Positions 37,401 to 44,362 of a DNA stretch of 64,000 bases are shown here, in pieces. The position numbers and the translations under genes are program-made. Where the stretch lies: NCBI GenBank assembly GCA_001314545.1, contig LIHN01000018.1, positions 1 to 64,000 on the forward strand, in the 5' to 3' direction. Source of the stretch: Bacteroidetes bacterium HLUCCA01 (GTDB lineage: Bacteria > Bacteroidota > Rhodothermia > Balneolales > HLUCCA01). Each line of letters starts with the position of its first letter. The stretch's first letter is position 1. The notes under the pieces were generated by a model. It was given only the letters and a program-made list of their open reading frames with translations, ran no database searches and was not told the DNA's origin.

Positions 37401-38630
37401 TCCCGATCCGGTTATTTCGATAGTAGTGGAGTTTGCGAATGTTCCGTCACCGAGGAATTCGACTGAACCGTCATCCACCGTAATAGTAGCGTCACCCTGG
37501 GTGGATATGTTTTGATGAAACGTTGCGCGACCATCGTTGACGTTCAGGGTTCCGTTGTTTTCGATCTCTGCAACGCCGAAGAAATCCAGCTCAGCGTCAG
37601 CACTGATGAGATTAATGACACCACCGCTTCGGACTCTTGTCTGGGAAGTTGCTGTGAATGTGGAATTTCCGCTGCCGAAATTAACCGTACCGTTGACTGT
37701 AAAGTCAGCCGTTAGGTTCAGCGGAGAGTTCACAAGTGTGGTGGTGGTACCGGATCCAGAGTTGAAATCTCCGCCTATGGTCATGTTCACGCCGGTGAGA
37801 TTTAGTACCGAGTTGCTGGAACCGAGCGACAAATCCTGGCCTACGTTGATTGAGCCGGAATCGGTTACAATCAGCTGGCCATCGGAGGCTATACTCAGAT
37901 TTCTGACTGTACTCAGGGTTAGCGTTTCAGCCTGAAGTCTGGCCGTTGATCCGATGACGATATCACGATTATTGCCATTGGTCAGCGGGTTGACTGCAGA
38001 GATAGTCTGCGCGTCAAGAACAGTGTTGGATTGCAGTTCCAGTTTACCGTTGAGTGTGACTGTTGAGTTGGGTGCGTTAATCTGATATCCAGACGAGATA
38101 TTCAGGCTGCCCGAAAAAGTTACGGTACTGCCATTTTCTGCCCGGATGTTACCATTCAGTGTAACCGATGACATGGATGTGCTGAAAGTAGCGCTGTTGA
38201 GCTGAATCAGATCTACGGCTGCAAACTGCAACAGCAGATTGTTACCGGTATGGGTTATGGTTGCATTGTTCTCTGCGATAAGCCTGCCGTTGGGCGTAAT
38301 TTCCAACGTATTGGTTACGGTAAGACTTCCACCATTGGTTACCGTAACGCTGCCGGCGTTGGTGTAGTTACTGATATCCAGGGTTGCAATCTGTACCCCG
38401 GTGGATATAACCGGATACAGCCGACCACCCGTAACTTCGGGTACCGTAACGGTGGCGTTGGTCGCCGGTATAGAGTTGGTACTCCAGTTAGCTGCCGTAT
38501 TCCAGTCGTTGGTAAAGGCGTTCCCCGTCCATGTCTGAGCTTCCAACCTGCTGAACATACCCATCCCCAGCACGAGAAATATCACAATCACATGTATGGC
38601 CGATTGGTTTTTAGCAAAGCGTTTCAGCAC
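34461..38630 (-). CDS. Large T9SS-sorted beta-solenoid adhesin
   Basis: A surface protein of about 1389 residues. A GTG at 38630 is preferred as the start over the ATG at 38690: it gives a normal signal peptide (KRFAKNQS, then IHVIVIFLVLGMGMF, cut after LEA) and places the GACTAA motif at the same distance as in the paralogue. The opening WTGNAFTNDWNTAANWSTNSIP is followed by about 500 residues of short repeating strands with GTVTLSGDVTL-type units, a likely beta-solenoid. The C-terminal half parallels the 2340-residue neighbour (GGWRLLSSPIN, GWNLVGNPFL, ASGWTKTN) and ends in the T9SS tail (NYPNPFNPTT, final VTLIR). It lacks the lectin-like and Ig-like insert. Confidence 0.85.
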   Translation of the reverse strand: MLKRFAKNQSAIHVIVIFLVLGMGMFSRLEAQTWTGNAFTNDWNTAANWSTNSIPATNATVTVPEVTGGRLYPVISTGVQIATLDISNYTNAGSVTVTNGGSLTVTNTLEITPNGRLIAENNATITHTGNNLLLQFAAVDLIQLNSATFSTSMSSVTLNGNIRAENGSTVTFSGSLNISSGYQINAPNSTVTLNGKLELQSNTVLDAQTISAVNPLTNGNNRDIVIGSTARLQAETLTLSTVRNLSIASDGQLIVTDSGSINVGQDLSLGSSNSVLNLTGVNMTIGGDFNSGSGTTTTLVNSPLNLTADFTVNGTVNFGSGNSTFTATSQTRVRSGGVINLISADAELDFFGVAEIENNGTLNVNDGRATFHQNISTQGDATITVDDGSVEFLGDGTFANSTTIEITGSGSMFVGGNGTFQNSGSVSVGSGSLTMSGDATFQNSGTLDAGSGTVTLSGDVTLAQSGGTLDAGTSTIIFEGGTFDNSGTFNPDESTFIFSGDGSQTVTGSNSDIEFYNLEIDENSDVTSFQNVTVLNNMEVDPDANYENENNTTLNVVGDVTGDPQILGPAPYMLSIEVLSASSIKAVFSKAMNTGPLETIGNYKVRDLLSGAFTDAGSTDITGITSAVQDGSDPAAVIIQLQGTIQEDKNYYLWVQNLTSTDNNSVSSPHRKLFVDASPPIFYSAANGNWDVTSSWATGSHTGTPATRIPGQSGDQVVIGNNNTISVASNVALAPLQSVTVNATGTLAVANGGTLVTSDKIITGDGAFDLQSGGSISIGSADGITAGSASGNVQTTTRTFSIGANYTYNGNAAQNTGDGLPVSVNNLIVNNANGVTLTANTAVDGTLTLDAGDFIISSDRSLVADNPTYNGGQFRALRSITVPQDGVTPGGWRLLSSPINTTYANFLSGITTQGFTGSSLGNTFNDTALDTTYATLMPSVLWYNETIEGTDNQRWRTLADAANTISSGRGYFTYIFGNITGDQRYNQSSPQLEVTGQQNEGSSGTVSLPVNYTPTGDDGWNLVGNPFLAAIDWDEASGWTKTNMGNTIYVWDENTGQFRFWNGTTGTLNDPLNQDNTTGSGIIMPFQAFWVKAEAASPVLSVNQNAKTTGGQTTFYRQLTNHDEIELVFETSDLHARTFLMFTDEGRSDLDAHDAYRLQSLAGTYLDVYTVSRDGERLAINNLPNRFARTLEIPLNIDGMENNAPLEGRVEVRLGARTRIPLHWDLEIIDNQSGDTRVLSASADGFSFNLTETAGQLSKAVVRTGPEDTVQPEIRPVLLKSNPETARFTLRITPNEASEEIPAEFALSPNYPNPFNPTTNIPYAIAEDGPVQLQVFDVTGRLVQSLVNDYLQAGRYDVRFDAAGLASGIYLIRMTTLEGSFTQKVTLIR

Positions 38631-38698
38631 TGTGGAGTCCGTTTCAAATAGTTTGTAGAGCAATATAACGTTACATCTTAACCAATGCATTGTTAAAT

Positions 38699-38728
38699 CG
38701 GACTAATATTGGTGTTATCGGCCAATAT
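38699..38728. promoter_or_regulatory. GACTAAT motif and inverted repeat upstream of the solenoid adhesin
   Basis: CGGACTAATATTGG is followed by an inverted repeat with arms ATATTGG (38706-38712) and CCAATAT (38722-38728). It is 70-100 bp before the GTG start chosen for the adhesin. The surrounding DNA is very AT-rich. It is probably a regulatory site related to that of the second adhesin. Confidence 0.4.
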
Positions 38729-38861
38729 CATATTAATATTACATAATAATTTACAGCAATAGCGACTATATTTTTATCGATAGCAACCAGACACCTCAAA
38801 CCGATGACTCTCAGACAGGGTTAACACAAATCGTTGAACGGGCCGGTTAGATGAGTTCCAT

Positions 38862-38897
38862 AAAAAAACGCCGGACCGCTGTCAACAGCCCGGCGTT
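38862..38897 (-). terminator. Rho-independent terminator after the small subunit gene
   Basis: On the minus strand AACGCCGG (38897-38890), an inner GCTG-TTGA-CAGC helix and CCGGCGTT (38874-38867) form a bulged stem followed by seven T (38868-38862). It ends the transcript of the subunit gene at 39016-39510 and keeps it apart from the adhesin gene. Confidence 0.88.
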
Positions 38898-38973
38898 AGA
38901 GAATGAACCACTTTAAGTCAAAAATCAGGAGCATCAGCGGTGGTTGGTGGTCAACCGGGCCGCGAATTTGAGA

Positions 38974-39004
38974 TTGCGGAACGGGGGGGTTTAATGTTCC
39001 GCAA
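38974..39004 (-). other. Stem-loop directly after the subunit stop codon
   Basis: Perfect 9-bp arms TTGCGGAAC and GTTCCGCAA surround a 13-base loop containing seven C on the transcript. There is no T-run, and a true terminator lies about 80 bp further on. This would be a 3'-UTR hairpin, perhaps protecting the mRNA from exonucleases; that role is inferred. Confidence 0.6.
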
Positions 39005-39015
39005 CCGGGTGAAAT

Positions 39016-39510
39016 TCAGTTGTAAACTGCGCTGACCAGGTACTGACCGGTGTACTGTTGTACAGCCTGCTCATTTTCACTTTCAAGTCGACCTTCAACC
39101 CATACGGAAGCGCGGGCTTGTCCGCCTTGTGCGCCGGCTTTCAGCTGAATCATCTGCTGGCTGCTCAGATAATCATTTCCGGAAACCAGCGAAGGGGTAA
39201 ACAAAACATTGCTTCCTTCAGCTTCATCCTGCTCAGTCGCCACAACACTTACGCTGATTTCAGCATCGGTAGTACCGGAAAGAACAAATTCAGCATTGCG
39301 ATCGGTTACGGATACATAGCGTTGATTGTCATAGGTGCCGTCAGAGAAACGAAGGTCGTTTACAGCCTGCAGAGAAGCCGATTCAACAACTGTTGCACGA
39401 ATGGTCATGGAAGCTACGGATGATCCCTGGGCAAGGACGTCGGCTGAAAGCGTAGAAAATACTGCTAAAGTGGCCATGGTAAGTATGATTTGAGTGATTC
39501 GGGTTTTCAT
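39016..39510 (-). CDS. Small secreted DUF4402-like subunit, strongly expressed
   Basis: A 164-residue secreted protein. The signal peptide is at 1-27 (TLSADVLA before Gln). The mature start SSVASMTIRATVVESASLQAV is followed by NDLRFSDG, in the position of the LxFG motif, and the end YTGQYLVSAVYN matches the shared final strand of the other subunits. GGAG lies six bases before the ATG. A near-consensus sigma70 promoter, a 3'-UTR hairpin and a terminator show a monocistronic, probably abundant product. It is 14 kb from the chaperone and usher, so it may be a subunit of that fibre or an independent surface protein. Confidence 0.65.
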   Translation of the reverse strand: MKTRITQIILTMATLAVFSTLSADVLAQGSSVASMTIRATVVESASLQAVNDLRFSDGTYDNQRYVSVTDRNAEFVLSGTTDAEISVSVVATEQDEAEGSNVLFTPSLVSGNDYLSSQQMIQLKAGAQGGQARASVWVEGRLESENEQAVQQYTGQYLVSAVYN

Positions 39511-39540
39511 AGGAGGCTCCTTTTCGTTAGAGCAGGTTCA

Positions 39541-39613
39541 TTTATTAAAATTCTCTAATGGATTATACGACTAATCCGAACCCGTGTCAATAGTTTTATT
39601 AAGATTCTTTAAT
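39541..39613. promoter_or_regulatory. Direct repeats flanking the subunit promoter
   Basis: TTTATTAAAATTCTCTAAT (39541-39559) and TTTATTAAGATTCTTTAAT (39595-39613) match at 17 of 19 positions and are 54 bp apart, about five helical turns. They bracket the -10 and -35 boxes exactly. Between them GGATTA-N6-TAATCC (39560-39577) overlaps the -10 box. A weaker copy of the direct repeat is at 39801-39819. Together they look like a multi-site operator. Confidence 0.55.
39562..39590 (-). promoter_or_regulatory. Near-perfect sigma70 promoter of the small subunit gene
   Basis: On the minus strand TTGACA (39590-39585) and TATAAT (39567-39562) are separated by exactly 17 bp. Transcription should start near 39555 and leave a leader of about 45 bases with a GGAG site before the ATG at 39510. 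Confidence 0.85.
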
Positions 39614-39929
39614 ACTTATTGGCGTGCCGAAGGCCGCATTATCGACAGAGCCACCTATTCCTTAAGCGCAAAATAAGGCTTTATTTGAATCTTTTAGCCG
39701 ATTATTGAATTTCCTACATCACAATACCCTCGTTTAGGCGGCATAAATATTTCTTAATTATTTTTAATATTAAATCAAAAACACCTTGCTGGCAGGAATA
39801 TTTATTAAGAAAAGCTAATAAATTGACAGCGATGCTTGTGCTCACGACCCTGGCCGGAGGCTAAGCGCAAAGTTGATGAGCTATAGCGTATGCCTGAACC
39901 CTTTCGTGGCAACAGGTGCAGGGCTTGCC
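39614..39929. other. AT-rich intergenic region
   Basis: No gene was recognised. The sequence is unusually AT-rich for this window (for example ATATTTCTTAATTATTTTTA near 39746) and contains a degenerate copy of the promoter-flanking repeat. It separates the sensor kinase's 3' repeat array from the subunit promoter. Confidence 0.55.
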
Positions 39930-40106
39930 GGTATCAGGGTCGCAAGGCTACGACCTTCTCTTCTGATGACAATATCTGCTGCGCTTACCAGTAGACCATC
40001 CTGCTGGTATCCGGGTCGCAAGGCTACGACCTCCTCTTCTGATGACAATATCTGCTGCGCATAGCAGTAGACTATCTTACCGTTATCCGGGTCGCAAGGC
40101 TACGAC
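39930..40106. repeat. Tandem repeat with exact 76-bp period behind the sensor kinase gene
   Basis: The core GGGTCGCAAGGCTACGACC starts at 39937, 40013 and 40089. The first two units also share the following TTCTGATGACAATATCTGCT segment; the third is truncated 24 bp before the kinase stop. The core contains a GGTCG...CGACC inverted repeat and could form a small hairpin. Confidence 0.9.
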
Positions 40107-40129
40107 CTTCCCTCCCGTTGGCGGTGTTA

Positions 40130-43100
40130 CTACGAAGCTTCCGGTTCGTAGTGAGCTGCCGGGAAGTGTACTTCAAATCGGGCCCCTTTACCGGCACCCT
40201 CGCTAAACACCAGTAACCGTCCGCCAAGTCCTTCGATCAGGTCCTTGACAATATGCAGCCCCAGACCCGAACTCGACTCCCCGTCGGTAGGTCGGGCCGA
40301 TAGTTTCTTGAACGGCTTGCCCACATCGCGCAGATCAGCCGGGGTAAGACCCTGTCCCTGATCCTGTACAGCCATTACCAGAAATGCATCTTTACGCGAT
40401 GCATGAATGCGTACGGTTGTCCCGGAGTGTGAGTATTTCAGGGCATTGCTTAAAAGATTGGAGATAATTACTCCGGCAACGGCCGCATCCGAATTCATAT
40501 ACAGCTCGTCTTCGAGGGGTTGGACCTCAACGGAAATCGATTTCTTGTCAGACCATGGCTTGAATTCGTGCACAATTTTGCGAATAAGCGTGTCAACTTT
40601 AACGCGGGTTCCCTCGCCCACTTCCGAACGAATCTTCTTGGCCCGGTCTTCCAGCAGGGTTTCGATGATATCCTGCATGCGATCTGCAGCATCGCGGATA
40701 AACCCGGTCAGCTCCAACATCTCCTCACGGGTATTCTCCGGATCTTCCACCAGCTCAGCGCTGCTTCGGATAATCATAAGCGGATTACGCAGATCATGGG
40801 CAACAACACTGAGGAATTTCTCGCGGTGCTCATCCTGCGTGCGCAGATCTTCGTTAATGATTTCAAGCCTGCGCTTTTCAACCTGTATGGAGGCCGTGTG
40901 GCGGGCAATGAGAATTTCCAGCTCCCGATTTTTACGGACTACCGAGCGGGTTCGGAGCCGAATCAGGGCGACCATCAAGCCGGCTGATCCCAGGGCATAG
41001 AGCAGATAGGCCCACCACGACTTAAACCACGGGGTTGCCACACGAATCTGGATGGTGTCTTCGGCTGAAACATTACCATACATATCTGTGGCTCGTACCC
41101 GGAAGCGATAGGTTCCGTCAGGCAGATTGGTATAGATTCGACGAGGGTCCGACGTTGTGGCTGTCCACTGTTCATCGAACCCTTCCAGTTTACTCTCAAA
41201 GGTAAGGGGGGCATAACGATGAAACCGTGCCGCACCGAAATGCAGCTCCACCTGGTACCGGCCGTAGTGCAGATCCAGCAGGGTCTCCTGTTCGGAAAAC
41301 CCGCCATAAATCAGTGAGTCCTGCCCGATGATGACACTGCCGATGACAGCCTGAAAATCCGCTCGCTTTGTCGGTCGATTCTCCATCGCATAGCGGTACA
41401 ATCCCTCAGAACCGCCAACCCAGATATGCGAACCGATTTGCGCAATGGCGTAAAACGAGGCTTCCGGTATGTCCCGCCCCGATTCATACAATACCTGCCA
41501 GCTTCCGTCATTCTCCTGATTCATGACGGCATATCCATCGTTAAACAAGACCAGCGTGCGACCCATTTCAACCGGAAACACATCCATGACGATGCGCTCG
41601 TGAAAGAGCGGATCAAAGGCCGGATCGTGGGCAGTAAACTTCTGTTCGGCGAGGTTCATCTGTGCAAAACCCGTATCGCCCGAAAAAAGCAATGTATCGC
41701 CAGCGGGATGCATGCCCATGACCACTGTTTCCTCAGCGGGGTCTGCCCAGTCATAGGTGAACGATGTCACTTCGGGCTCTTCTGCGCTCTCGAAGCCGGC
41801 CTGAACCATGAATATCCCGTTAAATCGTGCAAGCAGCCAGATATCACCACGGACATCTTCAAAAATTCCGCGCATTTCGAAGGGCGGGTCCAGATATATC
41901 GCTTCCCGTACAATGCGCAACCGGCCGGCGGAATCAACCTCCAGGTCTTTGAACCCCCATCCCTGCAGATAGCCGAAGTAGACCCGACCCGGAGTTTGTT
42001 TGCTGGCATAAAAGCTGCGCACGTTTTCAGCGGCCAGCGTGCGGTATTCCCGTCCATCCCAGTATGAAAGTTGATCGTTACCCCCTACCAGCAGGTAGGA
42101 ACGACCTTCAACCTCAATCGTTTCAGTCTGCCAGACCTGTGTAGAAACCTCGTTGAGTCTGTTCAGCTCCATCGATAATGAAGATGGATTGCCCAGATAA
42201 ACGCCGGAACTGGTTGCCGCAACCAGTTGATTATTGTAGGATGACAGGTTTAGTACCGTACCATCCACTCCGGTGTCTTCATTCCAGTAGCGCACATATT
42301 GTGGGTTATCGATGCGTGATATACCGTTGTTGAGCAGGGCCCAGATGGCCCCGTCGCGGTCTTCAAACACATTCAGCACCATGCTTACGCGCAAGCCGGA
42401 CACACGGTCAATCTGTTCGAGGGGCTGCAGGCGGGCATCGGTAATATGCACACCGGAACTTATGGTGGCGAAGGCATAATTTCCATTGCGCAGTCGCGTG
42501 GCACGATACGTCTCTGCGGGAACCAGAACGGGCCGGCCATCGGCATCCCGCAGTTGTTCTGCACTTCCGTCGCTCAGGCTGAGTGCGTAGACTTCACGGT
42601 TGCGTTTAATCAGATAGACGGTGTCGTCCCCCCGTTCAAGCATGGTGAAAACCATATCCCCGCCGAAGGTTTCCTGGTCAATGATGACATCAATGCCCCC
42701 GTTGCGGACAACGCCCACTCCCTGACCGGGAACCGAGACAAAAACGGAGCCGTGAAGCAGAAACGTTCTGGAAATGGAATAATCGGGCTGGATTTTCTGA
42801 CAGGTATTGCCGGAACACACGTAGATGGCTGTCCGGGTTGCAAACACAACACCCTCGTGGGTCACGTAGGTCTCCCATACATCGCCGATGGTCTGTTCAA
42901 AGTCCTCCGACAAGCTCTGGAACTGCAAGACCCCCACGGAGTCAGCCTGTAGATAGCCGAATTGCCCGACCGCGCCCACGTAGATACGGTCCTCGGCGGT
43001 GATGGCCAGCGAGCGCAGGGGTGTTGAAATCGGTAACGGTATGAGGTCCCACCGAAATCCGTCGTACACAAGCACGCCGTCACGGTTAGCGGCAATCAAC

Positions 43101-43303
43101 CTGCCTTTACTGTCCTGCACCATTTCCCAGTTCTGGGTTCCCGCACCGTAATCGGCCGGACTGTAATTGGTGACAAAATACTGTCCGCGTGACTGAAACT
43201 CTGCCTGTGCGACCCCGGAAATTGTGGCCATTATAGCTGTAAGCAGCAGGAAAGGCAGTTTTATAGCTATAAATCGGTTCAAATCAGACTCCGGGGTTGG
43301 CAT
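40130..43303 (-). CDS. Orphan sensor histidine kinase with periplasmic propeller
   Basis: A 1057-residue inner-membrane sensor kinase. A signal/anchor segment is at about 10-35. Residues 40-690 have the repeated W/Y-G-rich pattern of a two-component-regulator propeller (GLYRYA and DRDGAIWALLNNGISRI are typical). A Y_Y_Y-type beta domain (about 690-765, GTYRFRVRATDMYGNVS) is followed by a transmembrane helix near 775. The kinase has the H-box His836 (VAHDLRNPL), the N-box NLLSNALKYS, and glycine motifs DQGQGL and GLGLHIV. It lacks the receiver and AraC-type DNA-binding domains of classical hybrid sensors, and no response regulator gene is adjacent. It lies upstream of, and points toward, the adhesin/fibre island. 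Confidence 0.9.
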   Translation of the reverse strand: MPTPESDLNRFIAIKLPFLLLTAIMATISGVAQAEFQSRGQYFVTNYSPADYGAGTQNWEMVQDSKGRLIAANRDGVLVYDGFRWDLIPLPISTPLRSLAITAEDRIYVGAVGQFGYLQADSVGVLQFQSLSEDFEQTIGDVWETYVTHEGVVFATRTAIYVCSGNTCQKIQPDYSISRTFLLHGSVFVSVPGQGVGVVRNGGIDVIIDQETFGGDMVFTMLERGDDTVYLIKRNREVYALSLSDGSAEQLRDADGRPVLVPAETYRATRLRNGNYAFATISSGVHITDARLQPLEQIDRVSGLRVSMVLNVFEDRDGAIWALLNNGISRIDNPQYVRYWNEDTGVDGTVLNLSSYNNQLVAATSSGVYLGNPSSLSMELNRLNEVSTQVWQTETIEVEGRSYLLVGGNDQLSYWDGREYRTLAAENVRSFYASKQTPGRVYFGYLQGWGFKDLEVDSAGRLRIVREAIYLDPPFEMRGIFEDVRGDIWLLARFNGIFMVQAGFESAEEPEVTSFTYDWADPAEETVVMGMHPAGDTLLFSGDTGFAQMNLAEQKFTAHDPAFDPLFHERIVMDVFPVEMGRTLVLFNDGYAVMNQENDGSWQVLYESGRDIPEASFYAIAQIGSHIWVGGSEGLYRYAMENRPTKRADFQAVIGSVIIGQDSLIYGGFSEQETLLDLHYGRYQVELHFGAARFHRYAPLTFESKLEGFDEQWTATTSDPRRIYTNLPDGTYRFRVRATDMYGNVSAEDTIQIRVATPWFKSWWAYLLYALGSAGLMVALIRLRTRSVVRKNRELEILIARHTASIQVEKRRLEIINEDLRTQDEHREKFLSVVAHDLRNPLMIIRSSAELVEDPENTREEMLELTGFIRDAADRMQDIIETLLEDRAKKIRSEVGEGTRVKVDTLIRKIVHEFKPWSDKKSISVEVQPLEDELYMNSDAAVAGVIISNLLSNALKYSHSGTTVRIHASRKDAFLVMAVQDQGQGLTPADLRDVGKPFKKLSARPTDGESSSGLGLHIVKDLIEGLGGRLLVFSEGAGKGARFEVHFPAAHYEPEAS

Positions 43304-43312
43304 TAAACAGCA

Positions 43313-43401
43313 GGCAAATCATCGGTTACAGGGATGAAGCGACTTCAGCCATATAGAAAACGTATAGGCTAAGGGCAAATCATCGGTTACAGGGATGAAG
43401 C
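43313..43401. repeat. Direct repeat of 28 bp between accD and the sensor kinase gene
   Basis: Two identical 28-bp copies (43313-43340 and 43374-43401) contain ATCGGTTACAGGGATGAAGC and are 61 bp apart. They lie just behind the accD stop codon. The 33 bp between them is not repeated. Confidence 0.85.
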
Positions 43402-43420
43402 CCTGGAATCAACGGGAAAA

Positions 43421-44275
43421 TCAGGATTCAGCGTACTTATTCTGCAGCAATTTGAGCAGCCGGGTCAGCCGGCGCTTGAGCTTGGTACGTGGTACGATGA
43501 AATCCAGGAACCCGTGCTCCAGCAGGTATTCAGACGTCTGAAAACCCTCGGGAAGGTCCCGACCGATGGTCTGTCGAATGACCCGCGGACCGGCAAAGCC
43601 GATGAGGGCACCCGGCTCGGCCAGGTTGAAATCGCCCAGCATGGCATAACTGGCTGTTACCCCGCCGGTGGTTGGGTCGGTCATCAGAGAGATGTACGGC
43701 ACACCGGCCTCCGAGAGCTGTGCGAGCTTGGCCGAGGTCTTGGCCAGCTGCATAAGACTGAGTACACTTTCCATCATCCGTGCACCCCCCGATCGGGAGA
43801 TAATCATCAGCGGAGTATTGGTTTTGCGGGCGGTATCAATGGCCAGTCCGAGCCGCTCTCCCACAACCGATCCCATACTTCCCCCGATGAACCGAAAATC
43901 CATACAGGCTACTACGAGGTCCAGCTTATTCATTTTGCCGGTGGCCACCTTGACGGCATCGGTCAGCCGGGTTTTCTTCTGGGTTTCCGCCAGCCGGTCG
44001 CTGTACTTTTTACGGTCGGTAAATTCCAGGGGATCAACCGGAAGGATGTTCTCGCCAATGACCTCGTATTTTTTGTCGTCAAAGAGAATTTCAAAGTATT
44101 CGGTGCTTCCGATGCTGAAATGATACCCGCTGGACGGGTCAACCCAGTTGTTTTCGGCAAGTTCACGGCGGTGAACGGTTTCACCGGTGGTCGGGACTTT
44201 AATCCATACGCCTTCCGGCATTTCCTTCGGGGTGTCTGTCTGAATGTTAGAGCCTTGACGTTTGAACCAACTCAT
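43421..44275 (-). CDS. accD: Acetyl-CoA carboxylase carboxyltransferase subunit beta, zinc-free form
   Basis: AccD, with AccA, transfers carboxyl from biotin to acetyl-CoA to make malonyl-CoA, the first step of fatty-acid synthesis. The 284-residue protein has the usual start MSWFKR and the crotonase-like core (ISRSGGARMMESVLSLMQLAKT, SLMTDPTTGGVTASYAM, GALIGFAGPRVI). The four cysteines of the N-terminal zinc ribbon are replaced: V27 and T30 in KVPTTGE, D46 and S49 in VDPSSGYHF. This zinc-free form is known in Bacteroidota. accA is not adjacent. tsaB lies upstream on the same strand beyond a repeat-bearing gap. Confidence 0.95.
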   Translation of the reverse strand: MSWFKRQGSNIQTDTPKEMPEGVWIKVPTTGETVHRRELAENNWVDPSSGYHFSIGSTEYFEILFDDKKYEVIGENILPVDPLEFTDRKKYSDRLAETQKKTRLTDAVKVATGKMNKLDLVVACMDFRFIGGSMGSVVGERLGLAIDTARKTNTPLMIISRSGGARMMESVLSLMQLAKTSAKLAQLSEAGVPYISLMTDPTTGGVTASYAMLGDFNLAEPGALIGFAGPRVIRQTIGRDLPEGFQTSEYLLEHGFLDFIVPRTKLKRRLTRLLKLLQNKYAES

Positions 44276-44362
44276 ATTTTTTGATTAATCAGGATTTCGG
44301 GCACGAGACAACAAAATACAAAAAACTGTGCAACATGGTGCAGGCATCATCTCCGCGGGCGT

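Noticed and set aside
39930-40106. CRISPR-like array
   Set aside because: Spacing is regular, but the segments between cores are themselves repeated and not unique spacers, only about 2.5 units exist, and there are no cas genes.
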